Positions 46,146 to 56,006 of a stretch of 64,000 bases of DNA are shown here, piece by piece (position 1 is the first letter of the stretch; the number at the start of each line of letters is the position of its first letter). Both the position numbers and the translations under genes were made by a program. A model generated the notes under the pieces. That model was not told the DNA's origin. It made no database searches and saw only the letters and a program-made list of their open reading frames with translations. This stretch comes from Desulfopila sp. IMCC35008 (GTDB taxonomy: Bacteria; Desulfobacterota; Desulfobulbia; Desulfobulbales; Desulfocapsaceae): assembly GCF_010646885.2 (NCBI RefSeq), contig NZ_CP050700.1:2072501-2136500 (forward strand), given 5' to 3'.

Positions 46146-46594
46146 AGTATACTTCTTTATGTTGTACGGGCAGGGATTAACCTGTCCGGTTACGATAAAA
46201 AATTTTATAAAATCTCTTTGAATAATTTTCGCGAGTTCAGGCAAAAGATATGCCGTGCCTGCATCAATTTTACAAGCAACAATTTAAGCATTGGGAAGAA
46301 AGTGGGAAGCAGGATATGAAAAATGCTGTAACCGCAGAGATTTTCTTTGGCAAAATACACCGTTACCCTGTAGATTGACAGTAGAATGTTACTGAATGGG
46401 TGCCTCGACACAGATTTATTGTTTATTTAGCTCTGATGATATAGTGGTATCTCTTTAGGCTAAAGTTATACTAACAAACCGAGCCGTCAAATAGTCGATT
46501 ATTTGATTAGCATTATAAATTCGCAGAAAAATTAGAATCGAACTCGCTATTTGTACCTTATATTTGATGTAAAATAAGTGAGATATAAAGTTAT
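46146..46594. other. Intergenic region between the DUF748 gene and cdaA
   Basis: About 450 bases, AT-rich. No supported ORF (a minus-strand 68-codon frame at 46205-46411 has no features). A weak 7-bp stem with one mismatch (46162-46183) lies in the DUF748 leader, and a dyad TCAAATA/TATTTGA (46487-46493, 46500-46506) lies in front of cdaA. TTGACA at 46375-46380 is a good -35 box, but no matching -10 follows at 17 bases. Confidence 0.4.
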
Positions 46595-47386
46595 ATGATA
46601 GAAGTTTTCAGTTATTTAAGATGGCAGGATTTGCTCGATATCCTGGTTGTCGCCTTTATAATTCATCAGTTGATTTCCATTATCAGGGGCACTCGTTCCG
46701 TACAGATGGTTGTCGGACTGGGGGTTCTTTCGGTCGTATATTTCCTGGCGAAAATTTTCGATTTGTCTGCATTGATGTGGTTGATGCAGACTTTTCTCAG
46801 CTCCATCCTGCTTATTGTGATAATTGTATTTCAGCAGGATGTCCGAAGAGCGCTCACGCAAGTTGGTAAAACACCGTTCCAAAAGACTATGGATGTGGCC
46901 GAAAAGGATCTTGATGAAATTATTCGGTCAGTTTTTTATCTATCAAAGCGTCGTATAGGGGCGCTCATGATTATCGAGCGGGAGACCGGATTGCAGGAGT
47001 TTGTTGAATCCGGATTTAAGCTTGATGCACAATTGTCGAAAGAACTGCTTATTTCTATATTCATGCCAGTTTCACCACTGCACGACGGCGGTGTTATTAT
47101 CCATAAGGGAAGAATTCAAACCGCAGGATGTATATTGCCGCTCACTCAAAACCCATACATAAATAAACGATACGGAACAAGACACAGGGCCGCGATTGGC
47201 ATCTCTGAAGAGACTGATGCGGTCGTACTTGTTGTCTCTGAAGAGACGCAGGAGGTTTCCATCGTACGCCATGGTGCACTTACAACGGTGAGTGATGAGA
47301 TTAGTCTCAGTAATAGCTTGCGGGCAATATTTTTACCTAAGGAAGGAACATCTCAGTCATGGAAAAGCTGGCTTTACAAGGGATAG
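46595..47386 (+). CDS. cdaA: Diadenylate cyclase CdaA
   Basis: 263 residues. Three N-terminal membrane segments (about 14-34, 37-53 and 62-80) anchor a DAC domain. The catalytic signatures are DGG (164-166; DGA in the canonical motif) and GTRHRAA (194-200). It converts two ATP to c-di-AMP. The downstream cdaR (overlap of 28 bases) and glmM form the conserved cdaA-cdaR-glmM arrangement, where GlmM restrains cyclase activity. c-di-AMP is best known from Gram-positives but is also made in deltaproteobacterial lineages. Confidence 0.92.
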   Translation: MIEVFSYLRWQDLLDILVVAFIIHQLISIIRGTRSVQMVVGLGVLSVVYFLAKIFDLSALMWLMQTFLSSILLIVIIVFQQDVRRALTQVGKTPFQKTMDVAEKDLDEIIRSVFYLSKRRIGALMIIERETGLQEFVESGFKLDAQLSKELLISIFMPVSPLHDGGVIIHKGRIQTAGCILPLTQNPYINKRYGTRHRAAIGISEETDAVVLVVSEETQEVSIVRHGALTTVSDEISLSNSLRAIFLPKEGTSQSWKSWLYKG

Positions 47387-48546
47387 TGCGATTCTTACGA
47401 CAGCTCTTTTCAATCCAGAAATGGCAACGCCTCTGGACGAAGGACTGGGTATTGAAGGTCATCTCCCTACTTCTTGCGACGGTGCTCTGGTATTATGTGG
47501 GCGGGGAAGAAACGGTTGATAAAAATGTCTCAATGCCAATTGAGATCATAAACCTGCCCCGGGATCTGGTTATTTCCAACCAGTTCAAGAAAGAGATCGA
47601 AGTGACGGTCAGCGGACCACGCTCTCTCATACAGGAGATGACCAATAAGGCAGTAACGAGACAGATCAACCTGGCCGATGCCATGCCCGGGACAAATGTT
47701 ATCGAAAATAATAATGATTCGATTCAGGTACCTCGGGGAATCACCGTCCTTCGTATTCAACCTGCATCTATTATTTTATCTTTAGATAAGCTGATTCAAA
47801 AACAATTTCCAGTAATACCGGTGACAACAGGTGACGCTGCTCTGGGTTATAGCCTTAAAAACCTGCGGATGGACCCGGATGCCATCACTATTACCGGACC
47901 GGAGACAATATTAAGCCAGGTCGATGAGCTGCTGACACGGGTGATAGATATTAATGGTATGACGGAATCAAAACAGATTCAGGTTCCACTGGATCTGGAA
48001 CCATCCATTGTCGAGTTGATAGGGGAGACCTCAGTAACTGCCGAGATTATTATCCAGACCCAGGTAGAGATGAAGAGTTTGCCGGGTGTACCAGTGAAAA
48101 TGATTGATGGAGATGGGGAAAGTTTACTTCTCCCTGATCACGTAGACATTATAGCTAATATCCCGGTACTTTTACTACGAGAGAAAGTCGACCTGTATAC
48201 ATTGTTTAAAGTAACGGCCAGGTTGGCAGAAAACAAGGATGAAACCAAAGTTGAAGTTGCTTTGAAAGAAGGGGTTAAATATCCTATTGAGATCCTTTCT
48301 GTAACGCCAAAAACAGTGAAAATAGTCAATGGTCCCAGTAAGACGAAAGATGAATCTCAAATCGAGAAAAAAGATCCCAAGCCGGAAGAGATTGAAGTTG
48401 AGCAAGACGAACAGACAGTAATAACAGTTCAGCCGGTTGTTGAGAGCAAGGACGAACTTCCGCAAACAGATGAGTTGCAGAATATTCCCAACCGGATACA
48501 ACAGATTCCTGTTATTGTCCCGGGAAAATCGAAAGTTAAGAAATAG
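47359..48546 (+). CDS. cdaR: YbbR-domain protein CdaR, regulator of CdaA
   Basis: 395 residues. One membrane segment (about 32-50, [21 protein letters not shown]) followed by an extracytoplasmic chain of YbbR repeats, visible as recurring V-x-I-x-(G/N)-x-x-x-(L/I) strand units. A lysine- and glutamate-rich tail (about 330-395, including [16 protein letters not shown]) is probably disordered. In the family it interacts with CdaA and modulates c-di-AMP production. The ATG lies inside the last codons of cdaA, giving a 28-base overlap and translational coupling. Confidence 0.88.
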   Translation: MEKLALQGIVRFLRQLFSIQKWQRLWTKDWVLKVISLLLATVLWYYVGGEETVDKNVSMPIEIINLPRDLVISNQFKKEIEVTVSGPRSLIQEMTNKAVTRQINLADAMPGTNVIENNNDSIQVPRGITVLRIQPASIILSLDKLIQKQFPVIPVTTGDAALGYSLKNLRMDPDAITITGPETILSQVDELLTRVIDINGMTESKQIQVPLDLEPSIVELIGETSVTAEIIIQTQVEMKSLPGVPVKMIDGDGESLLLPDHVDIIANIPVLLLREKVDLYTLFKVTARLAENKDETKVEVALKEGVKYPIEILSVTPKTVKIVNGPSKTKDESQIEKKDPKPEEIEVEQDEQTVITVQPVVESKDELPQTDELQNIPNRIQQIPVIVPGKSKVKK

Positions 48547-48554
48547 TAAGAAAA

Positions 48555-49907
48555 ATGCGCAAATTATTCGGCACTGACGGTATACGAGGGGTGGCAAATA
48601 TTCACCCTATGACCATAGAGATCGCCACCCAGGTTGGCAGGGCAATGGCATTTATCATTAAAAATGATACCAAACGGCATCGTATTGTTATAGGCAAAGA
48701 CACCAGAAGGTCTTGCTACATGCTGGAAAATGCACTGGCAGCTGGGATCTGCTCAATGGGTGTTGATGTGCTTCTGGTCGGGCCACTGCCAACACCAGGC
48801 ATTTCTTTTATTACTACATCCATGAGGGCAGATGCAGGTGTTGTTATATCAGCCTCGCACAATCCATTTCAGGATAATGGAATAAAACTCTTTGCCAGTG
48901 ATGGCTTCAAGCTTCCTGACGATGTCGAACTTGATATTGAAGAGCTTATATTCACCCAGAAAATGGACGCCTTGAGGCCTGTTGCGGAAGAGGTGGGCAA
49001 GGCTGCAAGAATAGAAGATGCCAAAGGGAGATATATTGTATTCCAGAAAAATTCTTTTCCCAAAGAGTACACTCTTGACGGGTTTAAAATCGTGCTCGAT
49101 TGCGCTAATGGTGCAACATACAGCGTTGCACCCCATGTTTTTGAAGAACTGGGTGCAGAAGTGACAACACTTGCAGCTGAGCCGAATGGTGAAAACATAA
49201 ACCTCGATTGTGGAGCCCTCCATCCGCAAAAAATGGCTCTAAAGGTTCGGGAGGTTGGAGCCGACATCGGTCTCGCCTTCGATGGTGACGGAGATCGACT
49301 CATCGTTTGCGATGAAAACGGGGAGATTGTCGACGGCGACCATATCATGGCGATCTGCGCTCAGGATCTCATGAAGAGAAGGAAACTTAAAAAGAAGACA
49401 TTGGTTACTACAGTTATGTCCAATATGGGTCTCGAAGTTACCATGGAACGAATGGGTGGTCAGATGGTCCGCACAGCAGTCGGCGACAGATATGTCGTCG
49501 AATGTATGCGGAAAGAGGGCTACTCATTTGGCGGAGAGCAATCAGGGCATCTGGTCTTTCTAGATCACAACACTACCGGTGATGGCATACTCGCCGGCTT
49601 GCAACTTCTGGCAGTAATGAGGAAACATAACAAATCAATATCCGAGCTTGCAAAAGTGATGGAAAGCTTTCCCCAGGTTCTAAAAAATGTAGAAACCTCT
49701 ACCAGAATTCCCATTGATTCCATACCAGGCTTTCCCGAGACTGTGGAGCGATTGGAGCAGGATCTTGGTAAGACCGGTAGAATACTTGTTCGACCTTCAG
49801 GTACTGAACCTGTAATAAGGGTGATGGTTGAAGGCCAGGATAAAGCTGAAATAAATGTTATGGCTGATGAGCTTTGTGATTTGGTCAGGAAGGCTGACAG
49901 AAGTTAA
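48555..49907 (+). CDS. glmM: Phosphoglucosamine mutase
   Basis: 450 residues. Converts glucosamine-6-phosphate to glucosamine-1-phosphate, between GlmS and GlmU. The N-terminal [12 protein letters not shown], the phosphorylated Ser101 in SASHNPF, the metal-binding DGDGDR, and the C-terminal [15 protein letters not shown] are all intact. It lies in the cdaA-cdaR-glmM cluster and, in other bacteria, GlmM binds and inhibits CdaA. The gene directly precedes a glycosyltransferase series, with 29 bases to the next gene. Confidence 0.97.
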   Translation: MRKLFGTDGIRGVANIHPMTIEIATQVGRAMAFIIKNDTKRHRIVIGKDTRRSCYMLENALAAGICSMGVDVLLVGPLPTPGISFITTSMRADAGVVISASHNPFQDNGIKLFASDGFKLPDDVELDIEELIFTQKMDALRPVAEEVGKAARIEDAKGRYIVFQKNSFPKEYTLDGFKIVLDCANGATYSVAPHVFEELGAEVTTLAAEPNGENINLDCGALHPQKMALKVREVGADIGLAFDGDGDRLIVCDENGEIVDGDHIMAICAQDLMKRRKLKKKTLVTTVMSNMGLEVTMERMGGQMVRTAVGDRYVVECMRKEGYSFGGEQSGHLVFLDHNTTGDGILAGLQLLAVMRKHNKSISELAKVMESFPQVLKNVETSTRIPIDSIPGFPETVERLEQDLGKTGRILVRPSGTEPVIRVMVEGQDKAEINVMADELCDLVRKADRS

Positions 49908-49936
49908 AAATTCTACTCCGAAGAGGAGAAGTCGCA

Positions 49937-50803
49937 ATGCCCAAAACAGACAATATAGAGGTTACAGTTCTTATCCCAGCATATAATGAGGAGCAGTCAA
50001 TCGGCAGTACTGTTCGTAGTGTAAAGGAACTTTACCCCGAATTTGAAGTATTAGTGGTCGACGATGGTTCAACCGACAGTACTATGCAGGTGGCCATGGA
50101 TGCTGGTGCAAATGTTTGGCCGCATCCATATAATATTGGCAATGGCGCAGCCATTAAAACTGGTTTACGTGTTGCCAAAGGTGAGTGGATTGTGATGATG
50201 GATGCAGATGGTCAGCACAACCCGGAGGATATTGATCAGTTATTGGAGCATAAAAACACTTTTGATATGGTTGTTGGTGCTAGAACCAGTAAATCTGAAA
50301 CGGCGTTGCACAGGAATATGGCAAATAAGTTCTACAACTGGATAGCCAGCTATGTGACTCATTTCAAGATTGAAGATCTCACATCCGGTTTCCGGTTAGT
50401 GAAAAAAGATGTGGTTCAGCAATTCATTTACTTGCTTCCAAATACGTTTTCGTATCCAACAACTCTTACTATGTCTTACATAAAAAGTGGGAGAAGTCTA
50501 AAGTATGTTCCTATTCAAAGTAGGAAAAGACTTGGAAAGAGTAAGATTAAACTGGTAAATGATGGAGTTCGTTTTCTGCTGATAATCTTCAAGATAGCTA
50601 CACTGTTTTCCCCTTTACGGATATTCCTCCCACTTAGTTTACTGATGTTTTTCACTGGCCTTGGATATTATCTCTACACTTTTATTACCGAAGATCGATT
50701 CACAAACATGTCTGCGCTCTTGATAAGCACTTCGGCCATAATTTTTATGATTGGTCTTGTCTCCGAACAGATAAATCAGATGAGGAGCGACAAGGTTGCG
50801 TGA
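49937..50803 (+). CDS. Polyprenyl-phosphate sugar transferase, DPM1-like GT2
   Basis: 288 residues. Family 2 glycosyltransferase with VLIPAYNEEQSIG, VVDDGSTDST and the acceptor-binding DADGQHNPED. The C-terminal half has two membrane segments (about 225-250 and 258-280). This pattern fits dolichol/undecaprenyl-phosphate mannose or glucose synthases, which load a lipid carrier for envelope glycans. A good GAGGAG site precedes ATG 49937. It follows glmM closely and may share its transcript. Confidence 0.88.
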   Translation: MPKTDNIEVTVLIPAYNEEQSIGSTVRSVKELYPEFEVLVVDDGSTDSTMQVAMDAGANVWPHPYNIGNGAAIKTGLRVAKGEWIVMMDADGQHNPEDIDQLLEHKNTFDMVVGARTSKSETALHRNMANKFYNWIASYVTHFKIEDLTSGFRLVKKDVVQQFIYLLPNTFSYPTTLTMSYIKSGRSLKYVPIQSRKRLGKSKIKLVNDGVRFLLIIFKIATLFSPLRIFLPLSLLMFFTGLGYYLYTFITEDRFTNMSALLISTSAIIFMIGLVSEQINQMRSDKVA

Positions 50804-50856
50804 AGATGAAAGTTTGAAGACTAAGCCCACCCCAAGATCCTTTATATAGGCACTTA

Positions 50857-52005
50857 GTGAAAAGAATATTGCTTATCACACGGAACTTCCCTCCATTGGT
50901 TGGTGGAATGGAAAAGCTCATGTTTAATACTTTCATTGAGCTGAATCGACACTTCAGGTGTGAAGTCGTTTGTCCATTCGGTGGGAAGTCATCTGTAAAT
51001 AAGGGTGAATTAGTTCATGAGGTTCCAGGAAAGTTTCTCCCAATCTTTTATATTGCTGCGTGTATCAAATCAATTAGTGCATGCCGAAGAACTAGGCCCG
51101 ATATCATTATTGGGGGTAGTGGCCTCGTTTCGCCAATTGTTGTTTTGCTGTCATCCCTTTTTGGCTCAAAGTCTGTAGTGTTCGTACATGGTCTTGATCT
51201 TGTCGCTGATAGCTTCATTTTTAAAAAGTTTTTTGTACCCACAATACCTCACGTCGATTTTATTGTGGCAAACAGTAATAATACAGCCAGGCTTGCTCGT
51301 GATATTGGCGTGTTAAGTGAAAATATTACCGTGATAAATCCAGGTGTTGAAATTCCTAATCCATCGGCGGTTAACCCAGACAGGTTAAGGATATGGAAAA
51401 AACAGTTGCATATTGACGGACATCCAATAATGCTAAGTGTTGGGAGACTAGTGCAACGAAAGGGAATTGCAGATTTTGTAGATCATGGAATGGGTTTGAT
51501 CCGTGAAAAAATTCCCAATATACGATTTATTGTAATCGGTGGAGAAGCGGTTAACGCCATAAGGAAAAGCAATTGCGAGTTGGCCAAAATAAAGGCAGTG
51601 ATAAAGAAGAGAGGGTTGGAAGACAACGTCCTGCTTCTGGGCGAGGTAGATGAAGCCACCTTGCATTTAGCCTTCTCAGCTGCAGAGCTATTCGTATTTC
51701 CACTTGTTAAAACTCATGCGGATGTAGAGGGATTTGGAATGGTGGCGATTGAGGCTGCTGCGTTTGGACTTCCAACAATTGCATTTGATGAAGGTGGGGT
51801 CAGTGATGCGATTAAAGAAAATACCACTGGATATCTTATTTCACCAGGGGATTATATATCTTTTGCTAGCAAGGCTATTGAGATACTCGTTAAATCTAAT
51901 GACTATGTGTTTCAGGAAGATGGGTGTAGGCAATTTGCAAAGTTGTTTTCGTGGATGAATTACGGGAAAAAAATGCAGAAATTTATCCGGCAAATTCAAA
52001 TATAG
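50857..52005 (+). CDS. GT4 family glycosyltransferase
   Basis: 382 residues from GTG 50857. GT-B fold with LVGGMEKLMFNTF near the N-terminus and the nucleotide-sugar-binding block LSVGRLVQRKGIADFV followed by EGFGMVAIEAAAFGLPTIAFDEGG, where Glu residues in E(x)7E contact the donor. No membrane segment; probably peripheral. Sugar and acceptor unknown. Part of the plus-strand glycosyltransferase series. Confidence 0.88.
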   Translation: MKRILLITRNFPPLVGGMEKLMFNTFIELNRHFRCEVVCPFGGKSSVNKGELVHEVPGKFLPIFYIAACIKSISACRRTRPDIIIGGSGLVSPIVVLLSSLFGSKSVVFVHGLDLVADSFIFKKFFVPTIPHVDFIVANSNNTARLARDIGVLSENITVINPGVEIPNPSAVNPDRLRIWKKQLHIDGHPIMLSVGRLVQRKGIADFVDHGMGLIREKIPNIRFIVIGGEAVNAIRKSNCELAKIKAVIKKRGLEDNVLLLGEVDEATLHLAFSAAELFVFPLVKTHADVEGFGMVAIEAAAFGLPTIAFDEGGVSDAIKENTTGYLISPGDYISFASKAIEILVKSNDYVFQEDGCRQFAKLFSWMNYGKKMQKFIRQIQI

Positions 52006-52024
52006 AATATTTCTGATTAAAAGA

Positions 52025-53074
52025 ATGCCTTCAAAACTATCCACAATAAAATATGAAAGTAGAGAAGTGATTTGCTCTGTATGTATCGCGAATTATAATG
52101 GAGTTAACTATCTGAGTGATTGTATTGAATCTGTTCTTATGCAGGAATTTGATGAAGGTCAGATAGAAATCATAGTTCATGATGATGCATCTGAAGACAA
52201 TTCAGTAGATTATATTCGGACTAATTATCCTTTTGTACGGCTAATTGAAAGTGCTAGTAACGTTGGATTTTGTGTAAGTAACAACCGTATGGTTTCAGAA
52301 GCCAAAGGGAAATGTATACTGCTACTGAACAATGATGCAGTGTTAAATGATGATGCGATTTTAACTCTATATGCTGCTTGGCTAGAATATGGAGAGGGAA
52401 TATATGGCTTGCCGCAATATGATGCAACGTCAGGAAAACTGATAGATATGGGGAGTACGTTTGACCTATTTCTTAATCCTGTTCCTAACTTGGATAGTTC
52501 AAAACATGATGTTGGCATGGTTACCGGAGCATGTTTGTGGCTATCTAAATCGCTATGGGAGAATCTTGGAGGTTTTCCTGACTGGTTCGGTTCCTTAGCT
52601 GAAGATACTTTTATTTGTTGCTATGCCAGGCTGAGGGGATTTCCAGTAAAAGTGGTACCTGGATCGGGTTATGACCATTGGGTCGGGGCTAATTTTGGAG
52701 GCGGTAAACTTGTTGATGAGAAAAAACTAGTAACGTCTATAGAACGTCGAAGTTTGAGCGAACGGAATAAGTCATATGTAATGGTGCTGAGTTATCCTAC
52801 TATCGCACTAATAGTGATTTTGCCTATACATATATTATTTCTTATGTTTGAAGGTCTTTTGCTATCAATAATTAAAAAAGATATAAAAATATTCTGGTTG
52901 ATTTACTGGAATTGTGTGAAATGTATATGGAGTGAAAAAGGCAGGTTGATTAAGCGGAGAAAATTAATTCATAGGATTAGTAATATCAACGCAAAGGAAT
53001 TTTTCAGGCCATTTAGCATGTTTCCGTATAAGTTACATATGATAATTAGATTTGGAATCCCTGCTATAAGATAG
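52025..53074 (+). CDS. GT2 family glycosyltransferase with C-terminal membrane segments
   Basis: 349 residues. N-terminal GT-A domain starts CSVCIANYNGVNYL and carries VHDDASEDNS and LLNNDAVL (DxD-like). A CCYARLRGFPV block and DHWVGANFGGG follow, reminiscent of rhamnosyltransferases (COG1216). A hydrophobic helix (about 253-275) lies near the C-terminus. AT-rich composition contrasts with genes before 50 kb. Substrate unknown. Confidence 0.83.
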   Translation: MPSKLSTIKYESREVICSVCIANYNGVNYLSDCIESVLMQEFDEGQIEIIVHDDASEDNSVDYIRTNYPFVRLIESASNVGFCVSNNRMVSEAKGKCILLLNNDAVLNDDAILTLYAAWLEYGEGIYGLPQYDATSGKLIDMGSTFDLFLNPVPNLDSSKHDVGMVTGACLWLSKSLWENLGGFPDWFGSLAEDTFICCYARLRGFPVKVVPGSGYDHWVGANFGGGKLVDEKKLVTSIERRSLSERNKSYVMVLSYPTIALIVILPIHILFLMFEGLLLSIIKKDIKIFWLIYWNCVKCIWSEKGRLIKRRKLIHRISNINAKEFFRPFSMFPYKLHMIIRFGIPAIR

Positions 53075-53096
53075 TTATTAACATATTATTCGCAAT

Positions 53097-53957
53097 ATGC
53101 ATAAAAAATGTAAGCCGAATGTAAGTATAATCCTCCCTACATATAATCGGGAATATTGCCTGCTTAAATCTATAAATAGTCTCATTAACCAGACATATAA
53201 AGATTTTGAAATAATAATAACAGACGACGGATCAACTGACGATACTAAAAACCTCGTGCTATCTATATCAGATGATCGTATCAGGTATATATCGTCCGGG
53301 AGTAGACAAGGCGCAAATGCTGCTCGAAATCGTGGGATATGTGCTGCACGCGGAAAATATATAGCCTTTCATGATAGTGATGATGAATGGTTGCCAGATA
53401 AACTTGAACTTCAAATTGAATCTTTAAAGAGATTTGGTGATAGTGCAAAGGTTTGTTTTTGTGGATTTGTGCGTATTGATGGAGAAAATGAAAAATATAT
53501 TCCTAAGAAAAAACGACAAATTGAAAGCGGTTTACATGATTTTCATTATCAATTACTTAAAGGTAATTTTATTACAACACCAAGTTTGATCGTAGAAAAA
53601 AAAATATTGAATAAAGTGGGGATGTTTGATGATAGTCTAGATCGATTACAGGATTGGGATTTGGTGCTGAGATTGTCAAATAATACTAAATTTGTATTTA
53701 TCGATCAACCTTTACTCATTTCATATATTACTGACGACAGTATAACAAGAAGAAAAAGTTTGTGGCAAGGTGTTGAGAAAATAGTGGAGAAGTATAAAGG
53801 TGATTTTTTTGCTCATCCTTCATCTTTATTAATTCAATACTTAAACATCTGCATTTTTTCTATCATTGATATGGAATTCGTAATATTTGGAAAATACTTT
53901 TTGAAGACAATAAGTCTTATGATGATGAAACCATCTGCTCTTTTTATACGTTGGTAG
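53097..53957 (+). CDS. GT2 family glycosyltransferase
   Basis: 286 residues. VSIILPTYNREYCLLKSI, ITDDGSTDDTK and AFHDSDDEWLPDK (DxD) define a GT-A family 2 enzyme. The C-terminal region contains hydrophobic stretches (FFAHPSSLLIQYLNICIFSII). Among the most AT-rich genes of the window. Its 3' end overlaps the convergent methyltransferase gene by 14 bases. Specificity cannot be read from the sequence. Confidence 0.83.
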   Translation: MHKKCKPNVSIILPTYNREYCLLKSINSLINQTYKDFEIIITDDGSTDDTKNLVLSISDDRIRYISSGSRQGANAARNRGICAARGKYIAFHDSDDEWLPDKLELQIESLKRFGDSAKVCFCGFVRIDGENEKYIPKKKRQIESGLHDFHYQLLKGNFITTPSLIVEKKILNKVGMFDDSLDRLQDWDLVLRLSNNTKFVFIDQPLLISYITDDSITRRKSLWQGVEKIVEKYKGDFFAHPSSLLIQYLNICIFSIIDMEFVIFGKYFLKTISLMMMKPSALFIRW

Positions 53958-54708
53958 ATTTTTTGGTGCAATGATAAATGTTTTGTTTTCCTTGTGATAA
54001 ACCAAATTCTATTATTTCATTATCCTTAAATAAATCATCCGACTTCGTTATCTTTACTAGAAATCCTGCTTTCCTAAGCCTATCTGCGTAATCAGGTCCA
54101 TACCTTCGAACATGATCTTCTTGCCCAAAAGCATCACGTCGATCTAGGGGATTGGTAATAGTAGGATCTTCGAATGTTTTTTCGCTGGTAATAGGTACGA
54201 GTAGTATTGCCCAGCCATCATTCTTTAAGACGCGCAAGAGTTCGCTCATTGCTAGGATATCATTATGTATATGTTCCAGTACATGATTGCAAAATATCAC
54301 ATCAAATGACTGATCAGGATACTGGATATTTGTAATATCCATTTTAACCATCGCAGCAGGATTATGTAAATCAGCAGTTAAGTATCCTTGACCAAATAAT
54401 TCTCTGAATGTTTGCTCATAACATTGTTCTGCTGCTACATGAAGCACATGTTTTGGTTTTTTCTCAAAGAGATTTGTTCTTTTCTGTAAATATACCCATA
54501 AAAAACGATGACGTTCTAGCGCCCCGCAAATAACACATTGTGCATCTTCTCGAGGCAATAAACCAAAATGACGAAATTTACGAGAAAAATTACCACATAC
54601 TGGACAATATCGTTTATGCCCGTAGTAACAAACCTTCATCATAAAATTTTTGATTGGCCTTAGAAAATTTTTAGAGGATTCAGGGAGTTTTCTAAGAAAA
54701 ATAGTCAT
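53944..54708 (-). CDS. SAM-dependent methyltransferase with N-terminal zinc-finger-like region
   Basis: 254 residues. Two CXXC knuckles (C35/C38 and C58/C61) suggest a zinc-binding N-terminus. A class I methyltransferase domain follows, with VLHVAAEQ (motif I region, 87-94) and DVIFCNHVLEHIHND (motif IV/post). The Gly-rich loop of motif I is unusually degenerate. It probably methylates a sugar or glycan end of the neighbouring polysaccharide. It overlaps the convergent glycosyltransferase gene by 14 bases and is the last gene of the minus-strand locus. Confidence 0.78.
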   Translation of the reverse strand: MTIFLRKLPESSKNFLRPIKNFMMKVCYYGHKRYCPVCGNFSRKFRHFGLLPREDAQCVICGALERHRFLWVYLQKRTNLFEKKPKHVLHVAAEQCYEQTFRELFGQGYLTADLHNPAAMVKMDITNIQYPDQSFDVIFCNHVLEHIHNDILAMSELLRVLKNDGWAILLVPITSEKTFEDPTITNPLDRRDAFGQEDHVRRYGPDYADRLRKAGFLVKITKSDDLFKDNEIIEFGLSQGKQNIYHCTKKSTNV

Positions 54709-54793
54709 ATGTATTTGTATTAGTTTGTTTTATTAGGTGTTCATTAGTAAAACTAAGGAAATGGATAGTTGGTATTAAATATAGATGGTTTAT

Positions 54794-55744
54794 TCAGCGA
54801 ATATTATTCTTACCTATGCCTAAAATGTAACCCATTCTCAATATAAATGTATAGTATTTATTGAAGAATAGTATGGCGAAGACGCCCAATAATTCACCGA
54901 TGCTAATATTGGCATCCTTGCTATCTCGCCATGCCTTTTTAATATCAAGTAATGGTGGCATAGCACCTTTAAATATAATTGTTTTCAATTCGAATTGCTT
55001 TTTCATAAAAGGGCATTTTTTACGTAAAAGAAAAACACCATAATTTACTCTTTCTATTTTTAATCTCAAATCTTTTAAGTTGTGTCTTGCGGGATGTTTT
55101 ACCACAGCATTGTGTGCATAATTTAAAGAATATCCACGGACTGTAGCTCGTTGAGTAAATTCAATATCCCCGCCAGATGGAGAACTTGTATCAAAATTGC
55201 CAAGATCCTCAAAAACACCTCTTCGAATGAAAAGATTTGCTGTTGTGGCTATGCCATTTTTACAGTTGTTTTCTTGCTGAAATGAAAAAAATGACTCAAA
55301 TATTTCAACGATTGTTGGTTTGTTTGGGGCTTTCGGGAAAATATCCACTTTTCCGGCTAGTAAGTCAGTATCGGGATTTTCTTCCAGAAATAACCATCCT
55401 TCTTTTAGCCATCCAGGAGTAGGTATACAATCAGCATCAGTGAATACGATTACACTTCCTTTTGCTATACTTAAACCTTTATTTCTAGCCGCATAAGAAC
55501 CTATATTAAATTCTCTGACTAACTTAACAATATCAAATTGAGCACATAACTGCTGTAGCTCCATAAAGTCGTCAGAACAGTTGTCTACCACGATAGCTTC
55601 AAAAGGCGTGCAACATGTTTGTTTTGAAAGTGCGTCTAAACACTTACCTAGTAAATATGGACTATTATAAACGGGTACAATTACACTAATATTGGGATTC
55701 ACAATAGACTTACCTTCTAATTTTTCGTTGTTATACATTATCAA
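54794..55744 (-). CDS. GT2 family glycosyltransferase
   Basis: 316 residues. VSVIVPVYNSPYLLGKCLD-type start, VVDNCSDDF and VFTDADCIPTPGWL (DxD). GGDIEFTQRATVRG matches the ED/ExxxRxR acceptor region of COG1216-like enzymes. A hydrophobic C-terminal segment (about 285-307) could attach it to the membrane. AT-rich. Between it and the next gene (56007) lies a 262-base gap without a recognisable feature. Confidence 0.83.
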   Translation of the reverse strand: MIMYNNEKLEGKSIVNPNISVIVPVYNSPYLLGKCLDALSKQTCCTPFEAIVVDNCSDDFMELQQLCAQFDIVKLVREFNIGSYAARNKGLSIAKGSVIVFTDADCIPTPGWLKEGWLFLEENPDTDLLAGKVDIFPKAPNKPTIVEIFESFFSFQQENNCKNGIATTANLFIRRGVFEDLGNFDTSSPSGGDIEFTQRATVRGYSLNYAHNAVVKHPARHNLKDLRLKIERVNYGVFLLRKKCPFMKKQFELKTIIFKGAMPPLLDIKKAWRDSKDANISIGELLGVFAILFFNKYYTFILRMGYILGIGKNNIR

Positions 55745-56006
55745 GTAGTAATTGCCGATAAGGAAAAGTGTTTAAACAAATATGGGATGAAAAATTAAAC
55801 ACCATTGCTTAGTTATACAAAAAGTAACTTAAATATATTAAGCCGTACGTCGAATAACCGACAGTTAGCTTGATTACAAATATCAAAAAAGCAGCCTGTT
55901 AAGGGCATACGAGATTGATACCAATGTCGGCTAATCAGGTTCCGTCTTAATAGGTTTGCTCAATATTTTAAATTGCAAAAAGATATGAGAGATGTGTGTT
56001 GCAAAG

